From Ilyobacter_A sp963675185 (GTDB taxonomy: Bacteria; Fusobacteriota; Fusobacteriia; Fusobacteriales; Fusobacteriaceae), in contig CAXXOH010000002.1 of NCBI GenBank assembly GCA_963675185.2, positions 602,685-666,684 on the forward strand: a DNA stretch of 64,000 bases. The letters are read 5' to 3'. Within the stretch, counting starts at the first letter, position 1; the number at the start of each line of letters is the position of its first letter. The notes beneath the pieces are model-generated. The model did no database searches, was not told the origin of the DNA, and saw nothing but the letters and a program-made list of their open reading frames with translations. A program made the position numbers and the translations under genes. Shown here piece after piece: positions 1 through 8,778 of the stretch.

Positions 1-1
1 T

Positions 2-460
2 ATGATAGGGCATAAGCTAGGCGAGGATGATGAAGAGGCTGCGTACGACTACTCTATAAAACTTTCCATAGTGACTGTTGCCTGTGCTTCTGTGGTAGGT
101 GCAATCCTCATAGTTTTTTCAACTCCAATACTGTCTATGTATGGCATAAACAATAAGGTTTTTATGTTCTCTAAGAACATAATATTGGTCATGGCTATAG
201 TTCTGCCTTTCAGGTCTTTCAACGCTACAAATATAGTCGGTATCTTAAGGGCTGGTGGGGATACAAGGTACTGCTTGTTGTTGGAGGTGCTGTGCCTCTG
301 GCTCATAGGTGTGCCGTGCTCTATTATAGGGGGCCTCTATTTCAAACTGCCGGTCTACTTTGTATTCCTGCTTGCAGCTTCTGAAGAACTCCTCAAATTC
401 TTCATCGGAGGAAAAAGAATGTTTTCTAAAAAATGGATAAAAACCCTGGTAAACTACTAA
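2..460 (+). CDS. MATE family efflux transporter, C-terminal part
   Basis: This is the 3' end of a gene that begins before the window; the first Met seen is internal. The 152 residues carry about four hydrophobic segments, and the stretch RSFNATNIVGILRAGGDTRY matches the conserved second-half region of MATE (multidrug and toxin extrusion) proteins. Members are inner-membrane Na+ or H+ antiporters that export cationic drugs and other organic compounds. The stop lies about 20 bp before the thiamine pyrophosphokinase start, so the two may be cotranscribed. The substrate cannot be inferred. Confidence 0.8.
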   Translation: MIGHKLGEDDEEAAYDYSIKLSIVTVACASVVGAILIVFSTPILSMYGINNKVFMFSKNIILVMAIVLPFRSFNATNIVGILRAGGDTRYCLLLEVLCLWLIGVPCSIIGGLYFKLPVYFVFLLAASEELLKFFIGGKRMFSKKWIKTLVNY

Positions 461-479
461 GATGCTTACGGAGGTATTT

Positions 480-1118
480 ATGAGAAAATGTATTGTATTT
501 TTAAGCGGGTCTATAGACACAGAAAATCCATTCTACTCTAAAATTATAAAGGAGGCAGATATCTTTTGCGCAGACGGTGGGGCAAACCACTTATTTAAGC
601 TAGGAGGTATACCTAAGCTAATCTTGGGAGATTTGGACTCCATAAGCCATAGGGTGCTTGAATTCTACACAGGTAAAGGCGTAAACTTTATTAAATTTCC
701 ATGCCATAAAAATGAAACCGATGGCGAACTTATAATTAAAGAGGTAGAAAAGCTCAATTATGACGAAGTGCTTGTCCTAGGAGCTCTAGGTGGAAGGACA
801 GACCACTTTCTTACCAATATAAACCTACTGTCTAAGTTTAAAAATATAAAATTGATAAGTGAGCATGAAGAAATATTTTTTATATATAAAAATCATGTAC
901 TGTATAATAAAAGCGGTCTGGAGATATCCTTTATCCCTCTAAGCGACTCAGTGGAATCCCTTTCACTGGATGGCTTTGACTATCCTCTAGAAAACTTTTA
1001 CCTGGAAAGAGGCTCTTCTAGGTGCACGAGCAACAGGGTAGCATCTGAAAAAGCTTTTATAACCTATGCTAAAGGTATACTTATAGGTATAATAAATAAA
1101 CAGCAGCAATTTCATTAA
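480..1118 (+). CDS. thiN: Thiamine pyrophosphokinase
   Basis: Transfers pyrophosphate from ATP to thiamine to make the cofactor TPP in the cytoplasm. The protein has about 212 residues, normal for the family. It shows the ADGGANH motif near the N-terminus, the GDLDS acidic motif that binds metal and ATP, and a KNETDGEL segment, all typical of ThiN. An upstream in-frame ATG at 462 exists, but the ribosome binding site ACGGAGG ends about 6 bases before the ATG at 480, so translation most likely starts at MRKCIVFL. No TPP riboswitch is seen upstream. Confidence 0.9.
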   Translation: MRKCIVFLSGSIDTENPFYSKIIKEADIFCADGGANHLFKLGGIPKLILGDLDSISHRVLEFYTGKGVNFIKFPCHKNETDGELIIKEVEKLNYDEVLVLGALGGRTDHFLTNINLLSKFKNIKLISEHEEIFFIYKNHVLYNKSGLEISFIPLSDSVESLSLDGFDYPLENFYLERGSSRCTSNRVASEKAFITYAKGILIGIINKQQQFH

Positions 1119-1218
1119 ATTTTAAATTTTTTTAACAGGATTTTATATTATTAGTTGTATAATAGTTTTATAAGGGTGCATTAAAATATTTTATTCCTGC
1201 TAAAGCGAGGTGATTCGT

Positions 1219-1491
1219 ATGAGTCTTTTAATTTTAGGAATAGTCGCAGCGGTTATATTTATCGTATATGTCGGAGCTATTTTAGTATTTACCCCTGACG
1301 AAAAGGATGATAAATACGTATTGAACATCCTGAGATTTGCATTCAGGATACACGATAGATCCATAGGTAGGAAAGGTCTTCGAAAAAATTTCTTCGATTT
1401 TTTCTCTATTGCATTTTTAATTTTTGACTATAGCATCTTAAGAAATAGGGATAAAATGACATCGGGGCACAATAAATTCAAGGAGGTTTAA
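1219..1491 (+). CDS. Small hypothetical membrane protein
   Basis: A 90-residue protein with one clear N-terminal transmembrane helix (residues about 3-25, LLILGIVAAVIFIVYVGAIL). A hydrophobic patch follows around FFDFFSIAFLIFDYSI, and the tail is basic and polar. No family is recognised. GCGAGGTG ends about 6 bases before the ATG at 1219; the in-frame GTG at 1210 lies inside that binding site and is rejected. The gene stands alone between thiN and iadA and has its own terminator, whose stem overlaps the last codons. Confidence 0.6.
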   Translation: MSLLILGIVAAVIFIVYVGAILVFTPDEKDDKYVLNILRFAFRIHDRSIGRKGLRKNFFDFFSIAFLIFDYSILRNRDKMTSGHNKFKEV

Positions 1492-1505
1492 ACCTCCTTT
1501 TTTTA
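1480..1505 (+). terminator. Intrinsic terminator overlapping the end of the small membrane protein gene
   Basis: The perfect palindrome AAGGAGGTTTAAACCTCCTT (1480-1499) is followed by a run of T. The stop codon of the upstream gene lies inside the stem. Confidence 0.8.
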
Positions 1506-1541
1506 CGCACATTTTTAAAAAAACTGGATAGGAGGAAACAC

Positions 1542-2684
1542 ATGCTGACACTACTTAAAAATTGTAAAGTCTATACTCCGGACTATATCGGAACAAAAGA
1601 CGTCTTGATCTCTGGAAAAAAGATAGCACAAATTTCAGACAGTATAGTACCGGGAAAAACCTTGGAGTTTGAATACTTAGACATTAATGGGAAGTATCTG
1701 GTTCCCGGTTTTATTGACCAGCACGTCCACTTGGCGGGTGGAGGAGGTGAGGCCGGATTCAGCAGCAGAATACCAGAGCTTCGTTTTATGGAACTATTAA
1801 AATCAGGTATAACTACGGCTGTAGGTCTACTTGGAAGCGACTCTATCGGGAGAAACTTAGAGAACTTACTGTTCAAAGCAAGGGAGCTCGAAGAGAAAGG
1901 GATTACAACCTTCATACATTCGGGGGCGTACGAATTCCCGAGTCCAAGCATCACCGGAAGTGTAAAAAAAGATATCTGCCTGATAGATAAGGTCATCGGG
2001 GTCAAAGTGGCGCTCTCCGACCACAGGGCTTCGCACATTTCAAGCAGTGAACTAACAAGGCTAGCCAGCGAGCTCAGGCAGGGTGGGCTACTTTCCGGTA
2101 AAGGTGGAAGGATGGCTGTGCATGTTGGAAATGGTAAGGAAGGGCTCTCTAAAATTTTCGAAGTAATAGAGAATTCAGACATACCTGTTAGGCACTTTTT
2201 GCCAACTCACCTAAATAGAAGCAGGGAGGCTTTTTACCACGGCCTCAAGTTTGCCAAGTTGGGAGGATATATAGACTTTACCACAAAAATAGAGGAGTTT
2301 CCTGCTAGCAGGGCCCTTGTAGAAGCTGTTGATTCAGGGGTCCATCTGGAACAGATAACCTTCAGTTCTGACGGAAACGGTAGCAAACCATTTTATGACG
2401 AGCAGGGTTCTCTGATTCGTATGGAGATCTCGAAATTCGACGACAACCTAAGTCAGTTTAAAAAGCTTTTTTTTGTTGAAAATCTGAGTTTGGAGCAAGC
2501 ATTGAAGCCTCTTACCTCTAACCCAGCAAAAGCCCTGAACATATATCCAAAAAAAGGCGGGATTATAGAATGGGAGGACGCCGATATGCTGGTTTTGAAT
2601 GAGAAGCTGGATATAGAAGCTGTAATCCTCAAAGGTAAATTTATAAAATTGGATTCTTTAGACCAAATCCAGGAATTAGCTTGA
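1542..2684 (+). CDS. iadA: Isoaspartyl dipeptidase (beta-aspartyl-peptidase)
   Basis: A 380-residue metallo-hydrolase of the amidohydrolase superfamily. Known members hydrolyse beta-linked aspartyl dipeptides left when proteins with isoaspartate damage are degraded. The sequence shows the metal-binding HVH (H61, H63), the diagnostic glycine-rich GGGGEAG loop that follows it, the GVKVALSDHR segment that supplies the carbamylated lysine, the later metal histidines in AVHVGNGKEG and PTHLNRS, and the catalytic aspartate in SSDGNGS. Length and motif order fit E. coli IadA (about 390 residues). GGAGG lies 6 bases before the ATG. No obvious promoter lies in the 37 bp after the preceding terminator. 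Confidence 0.92.
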   Translation: MLTLLKNCKVYTPDYIGTKDVLISGKKIAQISDSIVPGKTLEFEYLDINGKYLVPGFIDQHVHLAGGGGEAGFSSRIPELRFMELLKSGITTAVGLLGSDSIGRNLENLLFKARELEEKGITTFIHSGAYEFPSPSITGSVKKDICLIDKVIGVKVALSDHRASHISSSELTRLASELRQGGLLSGKGGRMAVHVGNGKEGLSKIFEVIENSDIPVRHFLPTHLNRSREAFYHGLKFAKLGGYIDFTTKIEEFPASRALVEAVDSGVHLEQITFSSDGNGSKPFYDEQGSLIRMEISKFDDNLSQFKKLFFVENLSLEQALKPLTSNPAKALNIYPKKGGIIEWEDADMLVLNEKLDIEAVILKGKFIKLDSLDQIQELA

Positions 2685-2690
2685 TTTACC

Positions 2691-2719
2691 TTGACATTCA
2701 AGGGTATATATAGTAAAAT
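2691..2719 (+). promoter_or_regulatory. Promoter of the FlK-like thioesterase gene
   Basis: TTGACA (2691-2696), a 17-bp spacer and TAAAAT (2714-2719), about 35 bp before the start codon. Confidence 0.7.
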
Positions 2720-2754
2720 CTTTTGGATTGTTAAAATTCCAAAGGAGGTAGGTT

Positions 2755-3132
2755 ATGCTTAAAGAAGGAATAAATTTTAATCTGACAAAAATCGTGAATG
2801 AAGACGAAACAGCGGCAAAGGTAGCATCTGGAGCTTTAGAAGTTTTTTCTACCCCGTCACTAATCGCATTTATGGAGAATACGGCTTTTCAATGTGTTCA
2901 AAGATTTCTAGACGTGGGGGACACAACTGTCGGGATATCTGTTAACATGAAGCACCTAAAGGCAAGTTTAGTAGGAGATACTGTTGAGTGCGAAGCCAAG
3001 CTTGTTAAAATAGAGGGGAAAAAATTATTCTTTGATATAACTTCTACTTCCAAGGGTGAGGTTATCGGTACAGCAGAGCATATAAGATACATCGTTAATC
3101 AGGAAAAATTCTTAAGCAAACTTAATGGTTAA
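2755..3132 (+). CDS. FlK-like hotdog-fold acyl-CoA thioesterase
   Basis: A 125-residue single hotdog-fold protein that resembles fluoroacetyl-CoA thioesterase (FlK) and the related proteins found in many anaerobes. The proposed FlK triad is present with the right spacing: Thr33 in VFSTPS, Glu41 in AFMEN eight residues later, and His67 in NMKHLKAS 26 residues after the Glu, the same spacing as T42/E50/H76 of FlK. FlK is known for fluoroacetate resistance, but most relatives are uncharacterised and may act on other short acyl-CoAs. GGAGG precedes the ATG. The gene has its own promoter and lies just before uraA. Confidence 0.75.
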   Translation: MLKEGINFNLTKIVNEDETAAKVASGALEVFSTPSLIAFMENTAFQCVQRFLDVGDTTVGISVNMKHLKASLVGDTVECEAKLVKIEGKKLFFDITSTSKGEVIGTAEHIRYIVNQEKFLSKLNG

Positions 3133-3206
3133 GTACCTCCGGGTATTTGACCTTTTTTTTTGATGTTAAATATATTTAAATAATTTTTTTAAGGAGGAAT
3201 ATGGTA

Positions 3207-4433
3207 ATGACCAAGGATTTAAATATTAAAACAAAATATTTACTTGGGCTACAGCATGTGCTTGCTATGTTTGGTGCTACAGTTCTAGTGCCTTTTTTAA
3301 CAGGCCTAAACCCTTCCATAGCACTGCTTTCAGCCGGAATAGGTACCCTTCTCTTTCATTACTGCACAAAAAAAATTGTGCCGGTATTTCTAGGATCTAG
3401 TTTTGCCTTTATTGGTGCTCTTACACTTGTCTTAAAGGATGAGGGCATAGCTTCGGTAAAGGCGGGGGTAATCTGCGCTGGACTAGTCTATATTTTAATG
3501 TCTCTTCTAATCAAAATATTCGGGGTAGACAAGATAAAATCGTTTTTCCCCCCTATAGTTACCGGACCTATCATAATGGTTATCGGGTTAAGACTTAGTC
3601 CTGTAGCCCTTAGCATGGTAGGGTACAGCAACAACAAGTTTGATTTAAAGAGCCTATTTATAGCTTTGGTGGTTATAATTTCCATGATACTTATATCTAT
3701 TTTGGAAAAATCATTCTTTAGACTTGTTCCGATACTAATATCCGTGACACTTGGCTACCTTGTTTCCATCCCATTTGGTATGGTAAATTTTACAGCCATA
3801 AAATCGGCAAAATGGATAGGCTTGTCTGCCGATGCAATGCATGACCTTATGGCAATTCCTGATTTTACATTCACAGGTATTCTTGCCATTGCACCAATAG
3901 CACTTGTTGTTTTCATTGAGCATATCGGGGATATAACAACTAATGGGGCTGTTGTTGGAAAAGATTTCTTCAAGGAGCCAGGGATCCACAGAACCATGCT
4001 AGGAGATGGTGTAGCCACCATGACTGCAGGTATTTTGGGAGGCCCTGCCAACACTACTTATGGAGAGAATACCGGCGTACTTGCAGTTACCAAGGTATAT
4101 GACCCTAGTATTTTAAGGATTGCTGCCGGATATGCTATCGCCCTCAGCCTGATCGGAAAATTCGGCGCCATACTACAAACTATACCGGTACCTGTTATGG
4201 GCGGAGTCTCTATTCTGCTTTTCGGTATGATTGCAAGTGTCGGGGTTAGGACCCTCATCGAAGCTGACTTGGACTTTGGGCACTCTAGAAACCTTATAAT
4301 AGCTTCCCTTATATTCGTTTTGGGAATCGCCATAGATAACATAGCCATCTGGAAAACAGTTTCCATATCCGGTCTTGCTATAGCAGCCTTTGTAGGCGTT
4401 GTACTAAACAAAGTTCTTCCGCAAAACATATAA
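3207..4433 (+). CDS. uraA: Uracil:cation symporter (NCS2 family)
   Basis: A multi-pass inner-membrane permease of about 408 residues that imports uracil with H+ (NCS2/UraA family). Family signatures are QHVLAMFGATVLVP near the N-terminus, the substrate-site glutamate in VVFIEHIGD, and GGPANTTYGENTG with the second glutamate. These place it with uracil rather than purine permeases, although NCS2 specificity is not certain from motifs alone. Two starts are possible, ATG 3201 and ATG 3207; AAGGAGG (3191-3197) is only 3 bases from the first but 9 from the second, so 3207 is preferred. A TTGACC...TATATT pair may be its promoter. No PyrR-type attenuator is evident. Confidence 0.9.
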   Translation: MTKDLNIKTKYLLGLQHVLAMFGATVLVPFLTGLNPSIALLSAGIGTLLFHYCTKKIVPVFLGSSFAFIGALTLVLKDEGIASVKAGVICAGLVYILMSLLIKIFGVDKIKSFFPPIVTGPIIMVIGLRLSPVALSMVGYSNNKFDLKSLFIALVVIISMILISILEKSFFRLVPILISVTLGYLVSIPFGMVNFTAIKSAKWIGLSADAMHDLMAIPDFTFTGILAIAPIALVVFIEHIGDITTNGAVVGKDFFKEPGIHRTMLGDGVATMTAGILGGPANTTYGENTGVLAVTKVYDPSILRIAAGYAIALSLIGKFGAILQTIPVPVMGGVSILLFGMIASVGVRTLIEADLDFGHSRNLIIASLIFVLGIAIDNIAIWKTVSISGLAIAAFVGVVLNKVLPQNI

Positions 4434-4440
4434 AAATACA

Positions 4441-4462
4441 AAAAACCCTTCGGGGTTTTTTA
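4441..4462 (+). terminator. Intrinsic terminator after uraA
   Basis: AAAAACCC, a TTCG tetraloop and GGGTTTTTT lie just after the uraA stop. Confidence 0.85.
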
Positions 4463-4472
4463 TTTTACAAAA

Positions 4473-4501
4473 ATGACAAAATATCTTATAATTTTAATAA
4501 T
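4473..4501 (+). promoter_or_regulatory. Probable promoter of the SDR gene
   Basis: ATGACA, a 17-bp spacer and AATAAT between the uraA terminator and the SDR start at 4519. The match to consensus is moderate. Confidence 0.45.
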
Positions 4502-4518
4502 CATAAGGGGGTGTCGCT

Positions 4519-5253
4519 ATGAAGTATTATATTATTACAGGGGCTTCCAAAGGACTTGGAAAAAGTTTTTTGGAGCTATTAAACCATAAAAACGAAAAGA
4601 TAGTCGCCATATCAAGATCCTTCGACAATACTCTTTTAAACGACAATGTAAGGTGGGTTCCGATAGACTTGAGTAATATAGATGAACTTCTGGGTAAATT
4701 AGACATCATCTTCTCAGGCATAAAAACAGAGGAGATTGAAAGCATAACCCTTATAAATAATGCTGCTAGCGTTGGAAAACCAGGGGATATAAGTACCTCT
4801 AGCCCACAGGATATACAGAAAGTGGTAAACCTAAACTTTACATCTCCCAGCATCTTAATAGGTGAATTTTTAAAAAGGTACAATAATTTTCCGTTCAAAA
4901 AAAACATAGTAAATATAAGCTCCGGTGCTGCTTCAAGGGTCATTTCTGGTCTTTCACTTTATTGTTCAACAAAGGCAAGTCTGAACATGCTGACAAAGGT
5001 CGTGTCGGAAGAGCAGAGATCTAAAAAATATCCTGCCAAGATTTTCGCTATCTCTCCTGGCATGATAGAGACCGATATGCAAAAAAAGCTTAGAGACACA
5101 ATTGAGTCTTCATTCAGAAATAAAAAAATTTTTGTGGAGGCCAGACGAGACGGCATAGTTAGGTCTCCTATAGAGGCCGCAAAGTTAATACTTAGCTGTT
5201 TGGATAAATCCATAGAAATCGGTGAAATCATGCATATAAATGATTTGCTGTAA
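4519..5253 (+). CDS. Short-chain dehydrogenase/reductase (sepiapterin/benzil reductase-like)
   Basis: A 244-residue Rossmann-fold oxidoreductase. The N-terminal TGASKGLGK is the dinucleotide-binding glycine motif, NNAA follows near residue 85, and the catalytic YxxxK is YCSTK. The PGMIETDM segment after the active site matches the classical SDR subgroup that includes sepiapterin reductase and the Bacillus benzil reductase YueD. Such enzymes reduce carbonyls with NADPH; the physiological substrate is unknown. AAGGGGGTG precedes the ATG. The inositol monophosphatase gene follows after about 20 bp, so the two probably form an operon. Confidence 0.8.
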   Translation: MKYYIITGASKGLGKSFLELLNHKNEKIVAISRSFDNTLLNDNVRWVPIDLSNIDELLGKLDIIFSGIKTEEIESITLINNAASVGKPGDISTSSPQDIQKVVNLNFTSPSILIGEFLKRYNNFPFKKNIVNISSGAASRVISGLSLYCSTKASLNMLTKVVSEEQRSKKYPAKIFAISPGMIETDMQKKLRDTIESSFRNKKIFVEARRDGIVRSPIEAAKLILSCLDKSIEIGEIMHINDLL

Positions 5254-5276
5254 TAAGAATATCAGGAGGATTTATG

Positions 5277-6056
5277 ATGAATTTAAACGAAGTTTTAAAC
5301 GAGGTTAAAAGCTGGGTTTTAGAAGTAGGTAAGCTTCAAAAAGATAATTTTAGGAGAATTGATTTAGCTATAGATACCAAGTCAACGGTAACAGACCTGG
5401 TAACAGAGATTGATAAAAAATCGGAAGAATTGATTATTGGAAAAATAAAGGCTCTGTACCCAGATCATGCTATCTTGGCTGAGGAAACTGGGAAACAGGA
5501 TAAAGACTCTGACTACCTTTGGGTAATAGACCCTCTTGACGGCACCAACAACTATGCCCAGGGGATACCCATATTTGTAATCTCCATAGCCCTCCAGTAT
5601 AAAGAAGAATCTGTCCTGGGAGTAATATACGCTCCTTATTTGGACGAACTTTTTTATGCCGTAAAAGGTCAAGGGGCCTACTTCAATGAAAAAAAACTCA
5701 AAATAAGCGATAAAACAGATTTGAACCAGTGCATCCTAGCTACTGGATTCCCATATGATAAAAACATTTCCGAGTTAAACAACACCAAGTATGTTTCCAG
5801 TATTCTTCCAGAGCTTAGGGGACTTAGACGGATGGGAGCAGCAGCTTTTGATCTGGCTTATGTTGCCGCATCTCTGCTTGACGGTTATTGGGAAATGAAT
5901 TTGAACCTTTGGGACGTTGCTGCCGGTATGCTTTTGGTGGAGGAAGCTGGAGGGAAAATAATTCATTTCAGGGATGACAGAAAAATATCCATCATTGCAG
6001 CCAACAACATGATATCTGATAAAATTCAAAATATCATCATAACTTGTGATAAATAA
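5277..6056 (+). CDS. suhB: Inositol monophosphatase family protein
   Basis: A Mg2+-dependent phosphatase of about 259 residues in the inositol monophosphatase/SuhB family. It shows the metal-binding glutamates in ILAEETG, the signature WVIDPLDGTNN and the C-terminal WDVAAGMLLVEEAGG, whose aspartate binds the catalytic metal. Known relatives dephosphorylate inositol-1-phosphate, and some act on PAP, NADP or fructose-1,6-bisphosphate; which applies here is not decidable from sequence. Tandem ATGs at 5274 and 5277 follow AGGAGG, and the second has the better spacing. It is the last gene of the SDR operon and ends at a strong bidirectional terminator. Confidence 0.85.
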   Translation: MNLNEVLNEVKSWVLEVGKLQKDNFRRIDLAIDTKSTVTDLVTEIDKKSEELIIGKIKALYPDHAILAEETGKQDKDSDYLWVIDPLDGTNNYAQGIPIFVISIALQYKEESVLGVIYAPYLDELFYAVKGQGAYFNEKKLKISDKTDLNQCILATGFPYDKNISELNNTKYVSSILPELRGLRRMGAAAFDLAYVAASLLDGYWEMNLNLWDVAAGMLLVEEAGGKIIHFRDDRKISIIAANNMISDKIQNIIITCDK

Positions 6057-6082
6057 TTAGGACTGGCATTAGCCAGTCCTAA
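6057..6082. terminator. Bidirectional terminator between suhB and the P-type ATPase gene
   Basis: TTAGGACTGGC, ATT and a matching AGCCAGTCCTAA form a long inverted repeat between two convergent genes. Confidence 0.8.
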
Positions 6083-6084
6083 TA

Positions 6085-8640
6085 TTATTTCATATTTAAA
6101 ACCCTCATTGAATTTAACACAGCTAAAAACGCCACCCCTACATCTGCGAATATAGCCTCCCACATATTGGCAAAACCGGCTGCCCCTAAAGAAAGTACCA
6201 AAAGTTTTATTCCGAGTGCAAATACTATATTCTGAGTAACTATCTTCCTAGTCTTTTCAGCTATTTTAAACGCACTCTCAAGTTTAGAAAGTTCATCCGT
6301 CATAAAAACTATGTCGGCAGCTTCTATGGCGGCATCAGAGCCGAGAGCACCCATGGCTACCCCTATGTCGGCCCTTGCAAGTACGGGGGCATCGTTTATT
6401 CCATCTCCTACAAATATTATCCCCTCTTTACTCTCGCCTTTTATCTTCTCAAAGTAACTCACCTTTTCGTGCGGCAAGAGGCTTGAGTATATCTTATCTA
6501 TGCCCAAGTATCCCCCTATGCTGCTGGCAACTTTTTCATTGTCGCCCGTAAGCATGTAAGACTTTATACCACGTTTTTTCAGGGCCTCTATAGTTGATTT
6601 AGAATCCTCTTTTACCTCATCTGATATCACAACATATCCCATGAAGCTTTTGTCGCTGGCTATATACACTACTGTTCCAAGCTCATCAATAACCTCGTAA
6701 GGGACACCATGACTTTCCATCAATTTATGGCTCCCAGCCAGAATTTCCCTACCTTCAAAACTAGCCCTGATTCCATGCCCCTCTATCTCCTCATAATTTT
6801 CCACTTTTGACATATCTACTGTGCCATCATAGTATTCTACAATAGATTTAGCAATGGGGTGATTAGAAAGTTTTTCTACATGAACCCCTATACGCAATAC
6901 TTCAGCTTCGGAATATCCATTTTTTGCCACAACTTTAGTTACTTTAAAAATCCCCTTTGTGAGCGTGCCGGTCTTATCGAAAACCACCCTTTTTACACTG
7001 TTTAGGGCCTCTAGATAGTTACTACCTTTTATAAGTATGCCATGATGCGAAGCACTCCCTATCCCTCCAAAAAAAGCCAGTGGTATAGAGATTACCAAGG
7101 CACACGGACAAGAGATTACCAAGAATATCAGCGCCCTATAAAACCAGTCAGAAAAACTGGCCCCGCTTATTAAAACAGGCGGTAAAACGGCAAGCATTAC
7201 AGCCAAAACTACTACTATAGGCGTGTAGTACTTTGCAAATTTACTTATGAATTTTTCAGTTTTAGCCTTTTTTGTCCCCACATTCTCCACAAGATCTAGT
7301 ATCTTTGCTATAGTAGAATCATAAAAGGGTTTTGTCACCTTTATTTCTAACAGGCCGCTTTTATTTATAGATCCACTAAGTATATCACTTCCAGGTTCCA
7401 CATCAGCCAGCATCGATTCGCCGGTCAAGGCTGATGTATCAAGTGAACTGTAGCCGCTTAGGATAACCCCATCAAGAGGTACCCTCTCGCCAGGTTTTAC
7501 ATAGATACTCTGTCCGACAGATATCTCTTCAGGGTACACCTTTATCAGCTCTCCTTCGACCTTTATGTTCGCCGAGTCAGGCTTTATGTCCATAAGCTTT
7601 TCTATGGACCTTCTAGAGGATGAGAGCGCTCTTTCCTGGAAATACTCCCCTACCTTGTAAAAAAGCATTACAGCAACAGCTTCCGGGTACTCGCCTATAA
7701 TAAATGCACCTAACGTAGCTATAGTCATGAGGAAATTTTCGTCGAATAAATTTCTCCCCTTTCTAAATGCCTTCGCTACCACATCCCCGCCTATAAACAG
7801 GTAAGCTATGAAAAACATTGGTATGCAAAGATAAGTTTTATCCTTTAAAATAAGCGCCAATAAAAATATTACCGCACCAGAAATCGCCATAAGCAGCTCT
7901 TTTTTAGAAAACTCCTCGGCATATGTCAGTTCTTTTTCGATCTTGTGCCCGTCCTTTATGATGGCTACAACCCCAGGCTCTATCTGATCAACTATCTCCT
8001 GTATTTTTTGAACAAACTCTTCTTGGTTTGCACATTTTTCTATCTCTAGGCTGAACAAACCGTTTGAAAAGTTATATTCCCCCTTATAGACCTCACTTAA
8101 TTTTTTTACCTTCTCTTCTATTTTGGCAGCACAGTTTGCGCAGTTCAAGCTTTCCAACTTCACGTTAAGCTTTTTATATCTAAGGCTCAGTTCTTCTACA
8201 ACTACCTCCGGCTCAATCGATTTTACTATCGCTGTTATCTCGTCCAGTACTTCTCTTTTCCTACTCTTTTGTACTTTAAAGTTAAGTTTTTTGCTTATAA
8301 AACTAAACCTGAAATCTTCAACAAAATCTCTTTCTAAAATTTTTCCCTCGATCTTATTTGCACAGTGGGCGCACCCTAAATTTTCTAAGTATAGCTCAAC
8401 TTCCACCCAGCTGTCCTCATCCAAATCCTCTATTTCAACGGCAGATTCTATATCTTTTATAAGCTTTTTAACTCTTTGGACAGTCTCCTGGCTTCCTTTA
8501 GATGACAGCTTTAAGCTCAGCTTTTTGTTTATAAAGTTAAGCTTGTGTTCTTCCACATCGTATAGGTCTCCAATGGCCTCATCTATCTTATTTGCGCAGT
8601 GGGCGCAGTTCAAATTTTTAAGATAAAAATTCTTTTTCAT
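6085..8640 (-). CDS. cadA: Zn/Cd/Pb-type P1B ATPase with three N-terminal HMA domains
   Basis: An inner-membrane heavy-metal exporter of 851 residues. Three tandem HMA domains lie at residues about 1-75, 80-155 and 157-230, with metal-binding CAHC (12-15), CAHC (90-93) and CANC (167-170). The ATPase core follows: TGE phosphatase loop (406-408), CPC in the transport helix (511-513; CPCAL fits Zn/Cd/Pb exporters), the phosphorylated aspartate in DKTGT (555-559), and GDGINDAP near the C-terminus. Two of the HMA CxxC motifs contain histidine between the cysteines. The first in-frame ATG is 18 bases upstream, but GGGGGAGA favours the ATG at 8640. An ArsR-type operator overlaps the start region, so expression is probably induced by metal through the neighbouring repressor. 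Confidence 0.9.
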   Translation of the reverse strand: MKKNFYLKNLNCAHCANKIDEAIGDLYDVEEHKLNFINKKLSLKLSSKGSQETVQRVKKLIKDIESAVEIEDLDEDSWVEVELYLENLGCAHCANKIEGKILERDFVEDFRFSFISKKLNFKVQKSRKREVLDEITAIVKSIEPEVVVEELSLRYKKLNVKLESLNCANCAAKIEEKVKKLSEVYKGEYNFSNGLFSLEIEKCANQEEFVQKIQEIVDQIEPGVVAIIKDGHKIEKELTYAEEFSKKELLMAISGAVIFLLALILKDKTYLCIPMFFIAYLFIGGDVVAKAFRKGRNLFDENFLMTIATLGAFIIGEYPEAVAVMLFYKVGEYFQERALSSSRRSIEKLMDIKPDSANIKVEGELIKVYPEEISVGQSIYVKPGERVPLDGVILSGYSSLDTSALTGESMLADVEPGSDILSGSINKSGLLEIKVTKPFYDSTIAKILDLVENVGTKKAKTEKFISKFAKYYTPIVVVLAVMLAVLPPVLISGASFSDWFYRALIFLVISCPCALVISIPLAFFGGIGSASHHGILIKGSNYLEALNSVKRVVFDKTGTLTKGIFKVTKVVAKNGYSEAEVLRIGVHVEKLSNHPIAKSIVEYYDGTVDMSKVENYEEIEGHGIRASFEGREILAGSHKLMESHGVPYEVIDELGTVVYIASDKSFMGYVVISDEVKEDSKSTIEALKKRGIKSYMLTGDNEKVASSIGGYLGIDKIYSSLLPHEKVSYFEKIKGESKEGIIFVGDGINDAPVLARADIGVAMGALGSDAAIEAADIVFMTDELSKLESAFKIAEKTRKIVTQNIVFALGIKLLVLSLGAAGFANMWEAIFADVGVAFLAVLNSMRVLNMK

Positions 8641-8656
8641 AAAAATCTCCCCCGTC

Positions 8657-8676
8657 ATATGAAAGTTTGTTCATAT
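8657..8676 (-). promoter_or_regulatory. Probable ArsR/CadC operator of the metal ATPase
   Basis: A perfect 7-6-7 inverted repeat, ATATGAA-AGTTTG-TTCATAT, lies just downstream of the -10 box of the ATPase promoter. Size, AT-richness and position fit operators of CadC/SmtB-type repressors. Confidence 0.7.
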
Positions 8677-8681
8677 ATTCA

Positions 8682-8710
8682 TATATAACATTTTTTATCT
8701 TTAAAGTCAA
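8682..8710 (-). promoter_or_regulatory. Promoter of the metal ATPase gene
   Basis: On the minus strand, TTGACT (8705-8710), a 17-bp spacer ending in TGT, and TATATA (8682-8687). The operator at 8657-8676 would block it. Confidence 0.75.
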
Positions 8711-8756
8711 GATTCCGAGACAAATACCTGATTAAAAATACCTATATAAACAATAA

Positions 8757-8774
8757 TAGAGGGCTGACCCTCTA
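8757..8774 (-). terminator. Hairpin after the ArsR gene
   Basis: TAGAGGG-TCAG-CCCTCTA read on the minus strand, directly after the repressor stop. The T tract after it is weak, so termination may be partial. Confidence 0.5.
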
Positions 8775-8778
8775 AAAT

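Noticed and set aside
1583..2182. Long minus-strand open frame inside iadA, and similar antisense frames elsewhere
   Set aside because: No ribosome binding site and no recognisable protein; these are shadows of the coding strand.
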